Shown here in pieces: positions 18,419-26,453 of a stretch of 64,000 nucleotides of DNA; position 1 is the stretch's first letter, and each line of letters starts with the position of its first letter. The stretch lies in assembly GCF_036345175.1 (NCBI RefSeq), contig NZ_CP107780.1, positions 10,478,001-10,542,000 on the forward strand. The letters run 5' to 3'. This DNA comes from Streptomyces sp. NBC_00576. Its GTDB lineage: Bacteria > Actinomycetota > Actinomycetes > Streptomycetales > Streptomycetaceae. The notes beneath the pieces were generated by a model. The model saw only the letters and a program-made list of their open reading frames with translations, was not told the DNA's origin and did not search any database. Both the position numbers and the translations under genes were made by a program.

Positions 18419-20283
18419 GACGTCAGCCCCTTCACGACCGCTGCCCGTGCGGTCTCGATGTCGCCCACGTCCTTCGTCCGGCCGTCGAGGTCGCGGGTCG
18501 CGGTGGTGAGGGCCTCGGCCAGCGCGTCGGTGTCGGTGCCGCCGTCCTTCTTCCGTAGCTGGGCGATGAGTTCGTAGTCCTCGATGCCCTCCTTCAGCTG
18601 CTCCCAGCGGATGCTGGACATCGGGCCGTCCTTGCCGGGGTAGACCAGGTACTCGTCGCCCTGCGTGAAGATGTGCACCGGCTGCTTGAAGGGGTCGCTG
18701 GTCCAGCTGTTGTACGACCAGCGCAGGAAACCGTCCAGATTCCGCTGGGCGGAGATCCACGGCAGCATCCGCGACTCGACGGCGGGCGAGTACGACAGCG
18801 TGTTGGGGTGGGCCGGCGCCCCGTACACGTAGAAGGTCGTGATCTTGCCGGCCTTGCGCCGCTCGGCCACCTTCTCCTTCGTCATCGCGTCGATGCCGCC
18901 CCAGTCGACGGACAGGTTGGCGGCGACGCCCTCGGTGCTGATCGAACCGGCCACGGAGATACGGTCGTCGAAGGCGGGCGCGACCTCGTGGACGAAGTCC
19001 CGGACGACCGTCATCGTGTTGATGGGCCGCTCGTCGAAGGACAACCAGGTGGTGTCCAGCCAGCCCTTCGCCTTCAGGTGCTTCTCGAAGGCGGGGAGGA
19101 ACGCTCCCCATGCCTCCCGCCAGCGGTCGCCGCCCAGATCGACGTTCTCGTAGACGGTCCTGCCGGTGCTGGTGTCGGTGTAGGTGAGGTGCTCCTGGTC
19201 CTGGAACGCCAGCATGGAGAAGGCACCGATGTCGGGCCCGAGCCCGGCGCGTCTGGCGGTCCGGACGTACTTGTCCCAGCGGTCGAAGTCGAAGGAGAAC
19301 GTCTTTCCGTTCCACTTCCAGCCCACCATGCTGGTGTACGGCGTGGCCGTCTGCGACTCCCGGGTGCCGAGCGACCACTGGTGGTGCCACGGGTTGTCGA
19401 CGATGGTGGTGTTGATGACCTTCTGGCCGCGCGAGGCCAGGTCGCGGTTGTACTTGTCGATCAGCTTCCAGTGCTGGTCGGACCAGAGCTTGACGCCGTG
19501 GTTCTTGGCGATCGTCTCCGGTTGCGCCCACACGTCGAGGAAGAAGCTGTAGTCCTTCGGGTCGGGCACGCTCGCGTCCGCGACCTCGATGGTCAGCGGG
19601 TACGTGCTCTGGGTACGACCGTCGGCGTCGACCTTCACCGTGCCGGTGTAGGTGCCGGGCCTGGCCGTCCTGGGGATGTGGAAGGTGAACCACAGCGGCT
19701 GCGCCGCGTACGCGGGCACGTCCACGGAGTCCCGCTCCTCCAGCGGGTCGCCCACCACGTCGGGGTTGCGGTCGCCGGAGACCTCCTTGCCGGAGCTGAC
19801 CTGGTCGATGGTGGCGGACCAGTCGACCTCGCTCTTGGACCGCTGCACAGGCACGTACTTGACGAACCGGACCTGGGTGCCGGCACCGGACAGCTTCGCG
19901 CCGCCGGGGCCGGTGAGGTCGCCGACCACGGCCCTGACGTCGTCGAGGGGGTGGCCGGAAGCGATCGCCAACTGCGCCGAGACCTGCTCGTTGCGGACGG
20001 CGGCGAGCCTCAGCTCCTTGGTGTCCTTGCCCTGGATGGCGGTCATCGGATAGCGCGGGACCCGCTCCTCCGCGGAACCGGCGAAGGAGCCGGTGGGGAC
20101 CCAGGTGATCGTGTCCCTGGTGCCCATGGCGTCGGCGACCTTGACGGTCAGCCAGGTGGTGGTGGCCTTGGAGTTGAGGTCGGTGCCGGTGGTCGTCGTA
20201 CCCGTGACCGCGATCGCGGTGGTGCTCGCGGCCACGACCACGCCCGCGACGAAGCCGGCGACAGCTGAGGACGTACGTGCCAT
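18415..20283 (-). CDS. Secreted DUF4091 / GH123-like glycosidase
   Basis: The protein has 622 residues with an N-terminal Sec signal or uncleaved anchor (hydrophobic 7-28). A beta-sandwich domain (about 90-235; WFTFHIPRTARPGTYTG) precedes a TIM-barrel-like domain of the DUF4091 family (about 245-560). The motif WLSFDERPIN carries an adjacent Asp417-Glu418 pair. The characterised GH123 N-acetyl-beta-galactosaminidases use such a pair for substrate-assisted catalysis. The segments GFLRWSYNSWTSDPF and GPMSSIRWEQLKEGIEDYE are typical of DUF4091 proteins. A beta-GalNAc-releasing activity would fit the other enzymes of this locus but is inferred. Gene start ATG at 20283; it follows the GH31 gene by 43 bp and overlaps the GH35 gene downstream. 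Confidence 0.8.
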   Translation of the reverse strand: MARTSSAVAGFVAGVVVAASTTAIAVTGTTTTGTDLNSKATTTWLTVKVADAMGTRDTITWVPTGSFAGSAEERVPRYPMTAIQGKDTKELRLAAVRNEQVSAQLAIASGHPLDDVRAVVGDLTGPGGAKLSGAGTQVRFVKYVPVQRSKSEVDWSATIDQVSSGKEVSGDRNPDVVGDPLEERDSVDVPAYAAQPLWFTFHIPRTARPGTYTGTVKVDADGRTQSTYPLTIEVADASVPDPKDYSFFLDVWAQPETIAKNHGVKLWSDQHWKLIDKYNRDLASRGQKVINTTIVDNPWHHQWSLGTRESQTATPYTSMVGWKWNGKTFSFDFDRWDKYVRTARRAGLGPDIGAFSMLAFQDQEHLTYTDTSTGRTVYENVDLGGDRWREAWGAFLPAFEKHLKAKGWLDTTWLSFDERPINTMTVVRDFVHEVAPAFDDRISVAGSISTEGVAANLSVDWGGIDAMTKEKVAERRKAGKITTFYVYGAPAHPNTLSYSPAVESRMLPWISAQRNLDGFLRWSYNSWTSDPFKQPVHIFTQGDEYLVYPGKDGPMSSIRWEQLKEGIEDYELIAQLRKKDGGTDTDALAEALTTATRDLDGRTKDVGDIETARAAVVKGLTS

Positions 20284-20326
20284 GGGGCTGGGGTCCCTCT
20301 CTTGGGGATCAGTGGCGCCTGCGATG

Positions 20327-23300
20327 TCAGGAGGTGACGGAGAATCCGCTGAACACGGCTTCGATGTTCTCGCCGGGGTAGTTCACGTTGGCCGCACTGG
20401 CGACCATCCCGGCGTCGCCGGTGCCGGTGGCCGACGGCACCTGGGCGGTGCCGACCTGCGACCAGGTCTCGCCGTCCTTACTGGCGTACGCGGTGTAGGT
20501 GGCGCCGTCGCGGGTCAGCCTGAGATACGCCGGGTGGTAGGTGGAGCCACCGCCCGCCCAGGTGTCGAGCCTTCCGTCGCCGTCGCTGTCGGTCATGAAC
20601 TCCAGGCCGTAACTCTGGGTCATGACCAGCACCGCGTAGCCGCCCTTCTCGGGAGCCGTGAGGTCGTTGGCGAGGGCGACGCCGGCCTTGCCGACCGGTG
20701 AGGCGCTGCTCTGGGAGACCAACTGGGCCTGCACGGTAGCTTTTTCGCCTGCCGCGTCGTCGCGGTAGATGAGGCCCTTCTCGTCCTTCCAGCCGGACAG
20801 GTCCTGGCCGCCCGCCCAGATGGCGAACTGGTCGCCGGCCTGGGCGTATTGGGAGTCCCCGGAGGTGGTGTCGGCCGTCAAGTACGGCGCTTGCACGCTG
20901 CCCGGGGCGGCCTTCACCTGCGCCTGCACGGTGTCGGACACCTTTGTGGCCTTGTTGTACGTGGCGGTGCCGGTGAGGTCGTGGCTGCCCCAGCGGGCGT
21001 CGACGGCCGGGGTCACCGTCCAGGTGGTGGTGAGGGTGGCGCCGTTCCTGAGGGACTTCGCGGCGGTCGGGCCGGTCGCCCTGGCGCTCCAGCCGGCGGG
21101 CAGATCCAGCGCGGCCTTGGCGTTCTTGAGGGTCCGCGTGCCCCAGTTGGTCACCTCGGTCGTCACCTCGAACGGGGTGCCGGCGTCGGTTGACGGGGCG
21201 TCCGGGGTGATCAGGACGGCGGCGGCCGGAGCGTCGTCGCGCTTGAGCGCCTTGACGGCCTTGGCAGCGCCCTTGGCCTTCAGGTTCACGAAGGCCGGGG
21301 TGACGCCGAGCGGTGCCGCGTACCCCTTGAGGGTCCTGGGGCCGCGGATCACGGTGCCCTGGTTGACGTCGTACCAGGTGCCCGGCGGGAGATGGACTGA
21401 GCGGGTGGCGCCGGTGCTCAGCTTCGGCGCTGCCAGCACGGCCGGGCCGAGCATCCACTCGTCGGTGACCGTGTAACTCGCCTCGTCCTTCGGGAAGTCG
21501 AAGAACAACGGCCGCATGATCGGATCGCCGGTCTTCAGGGTGCTCTGCACCTGGTCCCAGATGTACGGGGCGAGCTTCTCGTGCGTTTTGATCGCCTGCC
21601 GGTAGAGGTCGACCGTCTCCTGGTCGTAGTCCACCTTCTGGCCGGTGGTGGTGTCGAAGGTGTCGACCGGGGACGTAGAGGCGTACATCAGCGGCATCAG
21701 CGAGGCGGACTGCGCCCACCGCACCAGCACGTCCTTCGAGGGGGCGGGCTGGCCGCCGGAGCCGCCGATCATGTCGGACTCGACGAACGGGTAGCCGATG
21801 GTGGAGATGGCCAGGTTCTGGGTGGCGGAGGCGCGCAGGGAGTCCCAACCGGTGCCCTTGTCGACCTGACGGGTGACGAAGCCGGCCTCGTGGGCCGTCC
21901 GGTTCCAGTGCACCCGGATGCCTGCGCCCTGGAGGTCGAACTCGTCGGCGAGCTGCGTGCCGAGCTTCTGGTAGTCCGTGGCCTGGTGGCCCTCGCGTGG
22001 TGCGCACTTCTCGTCGAAGAAGCGGGTGTCGAACTTCAGGCCGTCGATGTCGTACGTGTCCATCAGCGTTTTGAGGTTGCCCTCGTACCAGGCCTTGGCG
22101 TCGGGGTTCGCCAGGTCGATGATCCCGGCCTGGCCGTTCCACCAGGTCACTTCACACGGCTTGGCGGTGTTGTCGGCGTCCATGAGCAGATAGCCGTGGT
22201 CGACCGCGTACTGGTAGTTGTCGGAGTCCAGGTTGATCCAGAGGGTGACCCAGATACCGAAGTCGAACCCCATGTCGTGGATCTTCTTGGAGAGGCCCTT
22301 GGGATCGGGGAAGGTCTTGGGATCCCAGGTCAGATTGCCGTAGTTCGACTCCCACTTGTCGTCGAGCTGGATGGTGTGCCCGTCCAGACCGTTGTGGTGG
22401 AGGTCGGTGGCGTAGTCGAGCAGCTTCTCCTGGTCGACCTTGGTGTAGAACTGCGCCCAGGAATTCCACAGCGGCTTGGCAAACTGCTCGTACGGGGCGT
22501 CACTCTTGAGCGGTTTACCGACGATGCCGATGTAGTCGCGGTAGACCGCCAGCGGCGTCGACTCGACGAACACGGTGGCCTTGTAGGTGTCGGGCGAGCC
22601 CACGGTGAACGTGCCGAGGCCGTCCTTGCCCTTGTTGAGAGCCACGTCCATGACGTTGCCGGTGTCCACGCGCAGACCGGTCGACTTCGAGGTGTACCAG
22701 AACGGGTCGATCATGTTGTACGACGCCGGACCGAAGGACTTGTGGTCGACCTCGCCGGCGTCGAGCGGCCAGGGCTGGTTGACACCGGGACCGCCCTGCG
22801 GGGTCTCCGCCTCACCGTGGCCGTACCAGTGGCCGGCCGACGACAGGTCGTAGGCGAGGCCCAGTTGCTTCGGTGCGCCGCCGCGTACGTCCCAGTCCAG
22901 CTGGTAGCGGTCGGCGGCGGGGGTGATCCGGGCCTCCACCGTGGCGCCGGCCAGCGTGCTGGCGGCGGTGACGGTCAGGACGCCGTTCTGCCACGTCCAG
23001 CCGGTGACGCCGGTCGCGTGCTGCCACGTGCCGTCGGCCGCGGTGAAGCGCAGGGCTCCGGTGTCGCCAGAGGCGGAGGCGGTGGCGAGCACGATCTTGC
23101 CGGCGCGGCGCGTGGTCAGGGCGAGTTCGTCGGTGGCCACGTCGAGGGTGTAGCCGGGGGCGCCTGCCGAGGCCGGCACGGAGACCGTGACGGCGTCCGT
23201 GGCGCGGGTCACCTTCGGCCCGCCAGCGGTGGCGGTGGCGGTCGCGGTTGGGCGGGCGGCGGCTGCTGCCGCGGTAGAGCCGGTGACGGGCGCCATCAGC

Positions 23301-23362
23301 ATGGCGGCGGTCAGGGCGGCAGCGAGTAACAGACCGGCGGGACTGCTCAGTCGGGCGTGCAC
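20327..23362 (-). CDS. Secreted GH31 glycosidase with NEW3 and LamG-like modules
   Basis: The protein has 1011 residues from the GTG at 23362, with GGAGG eight bases upstream. A Sec signal extends to about 30-35. An N-terminal galactose-mutarotase-like domain (about 50-290) precedes the GH31 barrel (about 295-600): IQLDDKWESNYG, FGIWVTLWIN, IDGLKFDTRF (predicted nucleophile Asp445) and FVESDMIGG (candidate acid/base Asp530). A proximal beta domain (GPAVLAAPKLSTGATR), a NEW3 domain (about 715-815) and the LamG-like module (about 825-1011) follow. GH31 includes alpha-glucosidases, alpha-galactosidases and alpha-N-acetylgalactosaminidases; the enzymes around it favour an alpha-Gal/GalNAc target, but this is not shown. 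It is the first gene of the minus-strand set. Confidence 0.88.
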   Translation of the reverse strand: MHARLSSPAGLLLAAALTAAMLMAPVTGSTAAAAAARPTATATATAGGPKVTRATDAVTVSVPASAGAPGYTLDVATDELALTTRRAGKIVLATASASGDTGALRFTAADGTWQHATGVTGWTWQNGVLTVTAASTLAGATVEARITPAADRYQLDWDVRGGAPKQLGLAYDLSSAGHWYGHGEAETPQGGPGVNQPWPLDAGEVDHKSFGPASYNMIDPFWYTSKSTGLRVDTGNVMDVALNKGKDGLGTFTVGSPDTYKATVFVESTPLAVYRDYIGIVGKPLKSDAPYEQFAKPLWNSWAQFYTKVDQEKLLDYATDLHHNGLDGHTIQLDDKWESNYGNLTWDPKTFPDPKGLSKKIHDMGFDFGIWVTLWINLDSDNYQYAVDHGYLLMDADNTAKPCEVTWWNGQAGIIDLANPDAKAWYEGNLKTLMDTYDIDGLKFDTRFFDEKCAPREGHQATDYQKLGTQLADEFDLQGAGIRVHWNRTAHEAGFVTRQVDKGTGWDSLRASATQNLAISTIGYPFVESDMIGGSGGQPAPSKDVLVRWAQSASLMPLMYASTSPVDTFDTTTGQKVDYDQETVDLYRQAIKTHEKLAPYIWDQVQSTLKTGDPIMRPLFFDFPKDEASYTVTDEWMLGPAVLAAPKLSTGATRSVHLPPGTWYDVNQGTVIRGPRTLKGYAAPLGVTPAFVNLKAKGAAKAVKALKRDDAPAAAVLITPDAPSTDAGTPFEVTTEVTNWGTRTLKNAKAALDLPAGWSARATGPTAAKSLRNGATLTTTWTVTPAVDARWGSHDLTGTATYNKATKVSDTVQAQVKAAPGSVQAPYLTADTTSGDSQYAQAGDQFAIWAGGQDLSGWKDEKGLIYRDDAAGEKATVQAQLVSQSSASPVGKAGVALANDLTAPEKGGYAVLVMTQSYGLEFMTDSDGDGRLDTWAGGGSTYHPAYLRLTRDGATYTAYASKDGETWSQVGTAQVPSATGTGDAGMVASAANVNYPGENIEAVFSGFSVTS

Positions 23363-23477
23363 TCGTGTCCTCCAGTCGGACAGGACGGTGACGGTGACTC
23401 AGGAGCTGCGGTGCGTGGTGCAGGTGGCGTGCGGAGTGCGGAGTGCCCGGTCGCGGAAAAGCGTGGTGCTCGGGGCG

Positions 23478-23530
23478 CTTGCAATCTGCTTGATGCTGCG
23501 TGTTGATGCAAGATTTGAAGCGATTTCGCT
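23478..23530. promoter_or_regulatory. Candidate DeoR operator region
   Basis: Immediately downstream of the candidate -10 box is a perfect 12-bp palindrome, AGCGATTTCGCT (23519-23530). A wider inverted repeat CTTGCA (23478-23483) / TGCAAG (23507-23512) follows. Both would overlap or follow the transcription start on the minus strand, a usual place for repressor binding. A related GCGAAA...CAAA pattern occurs in the DeoR gene's own upstream region (24579-24593). Binding by the DeoR protein encoded next door is an inference. Confidence 0.4.
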
Positions 23531-23531
23531 C

Positions 23532-23560
23532 ATGTTCTTGCGTAAGCCACCACCTGTCAA
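23532..23560 (-). promoter_or_regulatory. Candidate promoter for the glycosidase gene set
   Basis: On the minus strand a perfect TTGACA (complement of 23555-23560) is followed after 17 bases by GAACAT (complement of 23532-23537), which keeps A2, A5 and T6 of a -10 box. It lies about 170 bp upstream of the GH31 start and downstream of the DeoR terminator, as expected for the promoter of the set. Confidence 0.45.
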
Positions 23561-23576
23561 CATGCGGGACGCAAGA

Positions 23577-23607
23577 CTCCCCGAGGGCCCTGAGGGCCCT
23601 CGGGGAG
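23577..23607. terminator. Terminator of the DeoR gene
   Basis: A perfect 14-bp stem (23577-23590 with 23594-23607; arm CTCCCCGAGGGCCC) encloses the loop TGA. It lies 100 bp beyond the DeoR stop codon on the minus strand and just upstream of the candidate promoter of the glycosidase set, so the two transcripts are probably separate. Confidence 0.65.
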
Positions 23608-23706
23608 CGGTTGTTGTCCCTGGTGACAGTTGGTCCGGGGGTCGGCTGAGAGACCTCGACGGGCCCGGAAACCGTTCATAACGGGCGGGTAAATTCTGCC
23701 CGAGGG

Positions 23707-24495
23707 TCAGGCGCGGATGACTTCCACGCCGACCGCCGTGAACGACTTGGTCAGCTCGTCCGAGGCGGCCTTGTCGGTCACCAGGACGTCGATGTCCTCC
23801 ACCGGGCAGATGCGGGCGAAGGTCCGCCGGCCCAGCTTGGTGGAGTCGGCGACCGCGACGACCTGCTGCGCGCGGCGGGCCAGTGCCCGGTTGATGCTGG
23901 CCTCGCCCTCGTGGTGCGCGGTCGCCCCGTGGGTCACGTCGATGGCGTCCACCCCGATGAAGACCTGGTCCAGTGCGATCTCCGCGAGCAGTTCGGTTGC
24001 CAGCGGCCCGATCAGCTCGTAGGACGCAGGCCGGGCCACCCCGCCGGTGACCACGAGTTTGACGTGGCGCCGTACGACCAGTTCGTTTGCGATGTTCAGG
24101 GCGTTGGTCACCACGGTGACCGCTGTCTCCCCGCCGCCGGAACTCAGGTCGGCGCGAGTGGCCAGTGCCCGCGCCACTTCGGTGGTCGTGGTGCCGCCGT
24201 TCAGCCCGACCACGGCGCCGGCCTTCACCAGTCCGGCGGCCGCGTGCGCGATCCGCTCCTTCTCCGGAGCGTTGCGCGCGGCCTTGTAGCGCAGCGGCAG
24301 GTCGTAGGCGACCGCGTTGAGCGCGGCTCCGCCGTGCGTGCGGGTGACCATCTGCTGGCGGGCCAGCTCGTCGAGGTCGCGCCTGATCGTCGCGGCGGAG
24401 ACCCGCAACTCTTCGGCAGCCGCCTCGACTTCGATCCGGCCGTCGCGCGTCAGCATTTCCAGCAGCGCGCTCCACCGGACCTGCGGTGCCGCCAT
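23707..24495 (-). CDS. DeoR-family sugar-responsive repressor
   Basis: The protein has 262 residues. An N-terminal DeoR helix-turn-helix (about 5-60) shows VEAAAEELRVSAATIRRDLD and THGGA. A DeoR C-terminal sensor domain (about 80-255) shows GLNGGTTTTEVARAL, VVTNALNIANEL, VFIGVDAID and VVAVADSTKLGRRTF. These are the usual phosphosugar-binding signatures of the family. DeoR repressors of this kind control sugar or amino-sugar use and are released by phosphorylated intermediates. The gene is encoded in the same direction as, and just upstream of, the secreted glycosidase set, which makes it the best candidate for its local regulator. ATG at 24495 with GAGAG upstream. Confidence 0.88.
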   Translation of the reverse strand: MAAPQVRWSALLEMLTRDGRIEVEAAAEELRVSAATIRRDLDELARQQMVTRTHGGAALNAVAYDLPLRYKAARNAPEKERIAHAAAGLVKAGAVVGLNGGTTTTEVARALATRADLSSGGGETAVTVVTNALNIANELVVRRHVKLVVTGGVARPASYELIGPLATELLAEIALDQVFIGVDAIDVTHGATAHHEGEASINRALARRAQQVVAVADSTKLGRRTFARICPVEDIDVLVTDKAASDELTKSFTAVGVEVIRA

Positions 24496-24711
24496 CTCTC
24501 ACAACTCTCTGTCGGTGGTGTGCGCCACAGAGTGCGCATCTCCATGAAACCACAGCGCTTGATTGGGTTTTTTTGGTCGCGAAACGAGCAAAAGCGCGCA
24601 CTCTCCCCGCAAGCCCTGGCGGCTGATCCCGAGGCATGTGATGCCCGCCCTCTATCCGCTAACATAGAATAATTAGATAGATGAATAGGCTAGTGCTGGC
24701 GAGGAGTGGCC

Positions 24712-25863
24712 ATGGACTTCGGGCTGAGTGACGAGCAGGACCTGTTGCGCGCGACGGCACGGCAGTTCGTCGCCGACGTCTGTCCGGCCGAGAAGGCCAA
24801 GCTGTGGGACGAGCAGAGCGTCGTACCGCCCGAACTGTTTCGCGGGATGGCCGACCTGGGATGGTTCTCGCTGCCGTTCAGCGAGGACGAGGGCGGCGAC
24901 GGCGGCGGACCGCTCGAACTCGTCCTCATCGCCGAGGAACTGGGACGGGCCAGTTTCGACGTCGCCATGTGCTACATCGGGGTGCTCATCCCCGGGATCA
25001 CGGTGTTCCGCTGGGGCAGCGAGGCGCAGCGCGACTTCATCCGGGACCAGGTGATGACGGGGCGCCACCGGCTCGCCGTCGGCCTCAGCGAGCCGGACAG
25101 CGGATCCGACGCCGCGGCGCTGCGAACCACCGCCGAGGACCACGGGGACCACTTCCTCGTCCGCGGCCAGAAGGCGTGGTGCACGGGCGGCGGACTGCCC
25201 GACACGACCATCGCCACCTATGTGCGCACAGGGCCGCGCGAGCCCAAGCACGGCGGCATCAGCCTGCTGCTCGTCGATCCCGCGACCGAGGGCGTCGAGG
25301 TGCGCCGGACGCCGACACTGGCCCGGCACATCCTGGGCACCAACGAGGTGTTCTTCAACGACGCCCTGGTGGCGAAGGAAAACCTCGTGGGCCCGCGCGA
25401 CGAGGGCTGGAAGGTGATGCTCTCCAACATCGAACTGGAGAAGGTGATCATCAGCGGCGGCTATCTGGGAGCCGCTCAGGCCACGCTCGACGAGATGCTC
25501 GAATACTCCCGCACCCGGCACGCCTTCGGCCGTCCGGTCGGCAACTTCCAGGCACTCGCCCACGCCATGGCCGACCTGCAGACGGAGATCGACTCCGCCC
25601 GGCTGCTCGCCTATCGCGCCGCCTGGCTGCTCGCCCAGGGCAAGCCGTGCACGCGGGAGGGCTCGATGGCGAAGCTCAAGGGGTCGGAGACGTACGTGGC
25701 CGCCGCCCGGCTCGGGATGCAGGTCTGCGCGGGGCACGGCTTCTCGACCGAGAGTGTGATGAGCTTCCGCTACCGCGAGTCGATCGTGGCCACGATCTCC
25801 GGGGGGACCAGCCAGATCCAGCGCAACGGGATCGCGCGAAGCATGGGGCTGCGGTCCTACTGA
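24712..25863 (+). CDS. Acyl-CoA dehydrogenase
   Basis: The protein has 383 residues, full length for the family. The ATG at 24712 is preferred over the GTG at 24706 because GAGGAG sits at 24701-24706. The ACAD fold is clear: an N-terminal helical domain, LAVGLSEPDSGSDAA, GQKAWCTGGG, and the C-terminal RHAFGRPVGNFQ and GGTSQIQRNGIARSMG. The usual catalytic Glu of the IYEGT motif is Ser here (TISGGTS). A Glu at position 243 (NIELEK) sits where isovaleryl-CoA dehydrogenase places its base (LDLER), so the enzyme is probably active with that geometry. It oxidises an acyl-CoA to the 2,3-enoyl-CoA, passing electrons to EtfAB. It is convergent with the thioesterase gene, 14 bp away. Confidence 0.88.
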   Translation: MDFGLSDEQDLLRATARQFVADVCPAEKAKLWDEQSVVPPELFRGMADLGWFSLPFSEDEGGDGGGPLELVLIAEELGRASFDVAMCYIGVLIPGITVFRWGSEAQRDFIRDQVMTGRHRLAVGLSEPDSGSDAAALRTTAEDHGDHFLVRGQKAWCTGGGLPDTTIATYVRTGPREPKHGGISLLLVDPATEGVEVRRTPTLARHILGTNEVFFNDALVAKENLVGPRDEGWKVMLSNIELEKVIISGGYLGAAQATLDEMLEYSRTRHAFGRPVGNFQALAHAMADLQTEIDSARLLAYRAAWLLAQGKPCTREGSMAKLKGSETYVAAARLGMQVCAGHGFSTESVMSFRYRESIVATISGGTSQIQRNGIARSMGLRSY

Positions 25864-25877
25864 CCTTCGGTTCCTCA

Positions 25878-26423
25878 TTACTTGCCTTCGGTGTCCCCGA
25901 CCTGACCAGCCAGCCACTTCGCGTGCCGCGCGTAGTGGCTCTGGTCGCGGGTCACCCAGATTCCGGAGGCACGGGCCAATACGGCCCCGCCCGGCGAGAG
26001 GGTCATCTCGCCCGTGATGTACCAGCGCGAGCCTTCCCGCCGGTCGGCCCACACCCGTAGCTCCAGCGGCCGTTCCACCGGCACCGGCTTCAGGAAGCTC
26101 ACCGTCAGTTCGGCCGTCACGCTCATCACGCCGTGCAGCAGCGGGAGATGGCCGAGGCAGTCGTCCAGGACGGCCGCCGTCCAGCCGCCGTGCGCGACGT
26201 CGGGCCCGCCCTCGTGGGAGCGCGGGCAGCTCAGCTCGAACCACGCCACGCCGTCTTCGCCGAGCCGTTCGCGCTCCACCCCCAGTCGGCAGGCCCCGAG
26301 GACGCGGCACCCACCGCAGAGGGTCACGCCCCCGGCGGTTCGGGGCGGCTCCGGCATTCCGGTGCCCGCCCAGTGCCCGTTCGGTGCCGTCACTCCGGTC
26401 TCGCCGGTTCCCGCAGTCGACAT
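25878..26423 (-). CDS. PaaI-like hotdog-fold acyl-CoA thioesterase
   Basis: The protein has 181 residues. A cysteine-containing N-terminal segment (CGGCRVLGAC, about 36-45) precedes a hotdog domain with the PaaI-type signature AHGGWTAAVLDDCLGHL and the strand VTAELTVSFLKPVPV. Members hydrolyse acyl- or aryl-CoA thioesters and free trapped CoA. The paired cysteines could bind a metal, which is uncommon in the family. It is the last gene of a minus-strand group that starts with the amidohydrolase at 30960. The start is ATG at 26423. Substrate unknown. Confidence 0.75.
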   Translation of the reverse strand: MSTAGTGETGVTAPNGHWAGTGMPEPPRTAGGVTLCGGCRVLGACRLGVERERLGEDGVAWFELSCPRSHEGGPDVAHGGWTAAVLDDCLGHLPLLHGVMSVTAELTVSFLKPVPVERPLELRVWADRREGSRWYITGEMTLSPGGAVLARASGIWVTRDQSHYARHAKWLAGQVGDTEGK

Positions 26424-26453
26424 GATGTGCTCCTCGGAATCTGTGGAATCTGT

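Noticed and set aside
18419..19693. Extended start of the second GH35 gene, giving a 1647-residue protein
   Set aside because: The extension is an alternative frame of the DUF4091 gene; the signal peptide and ATGA overlap fix the start at 18418.
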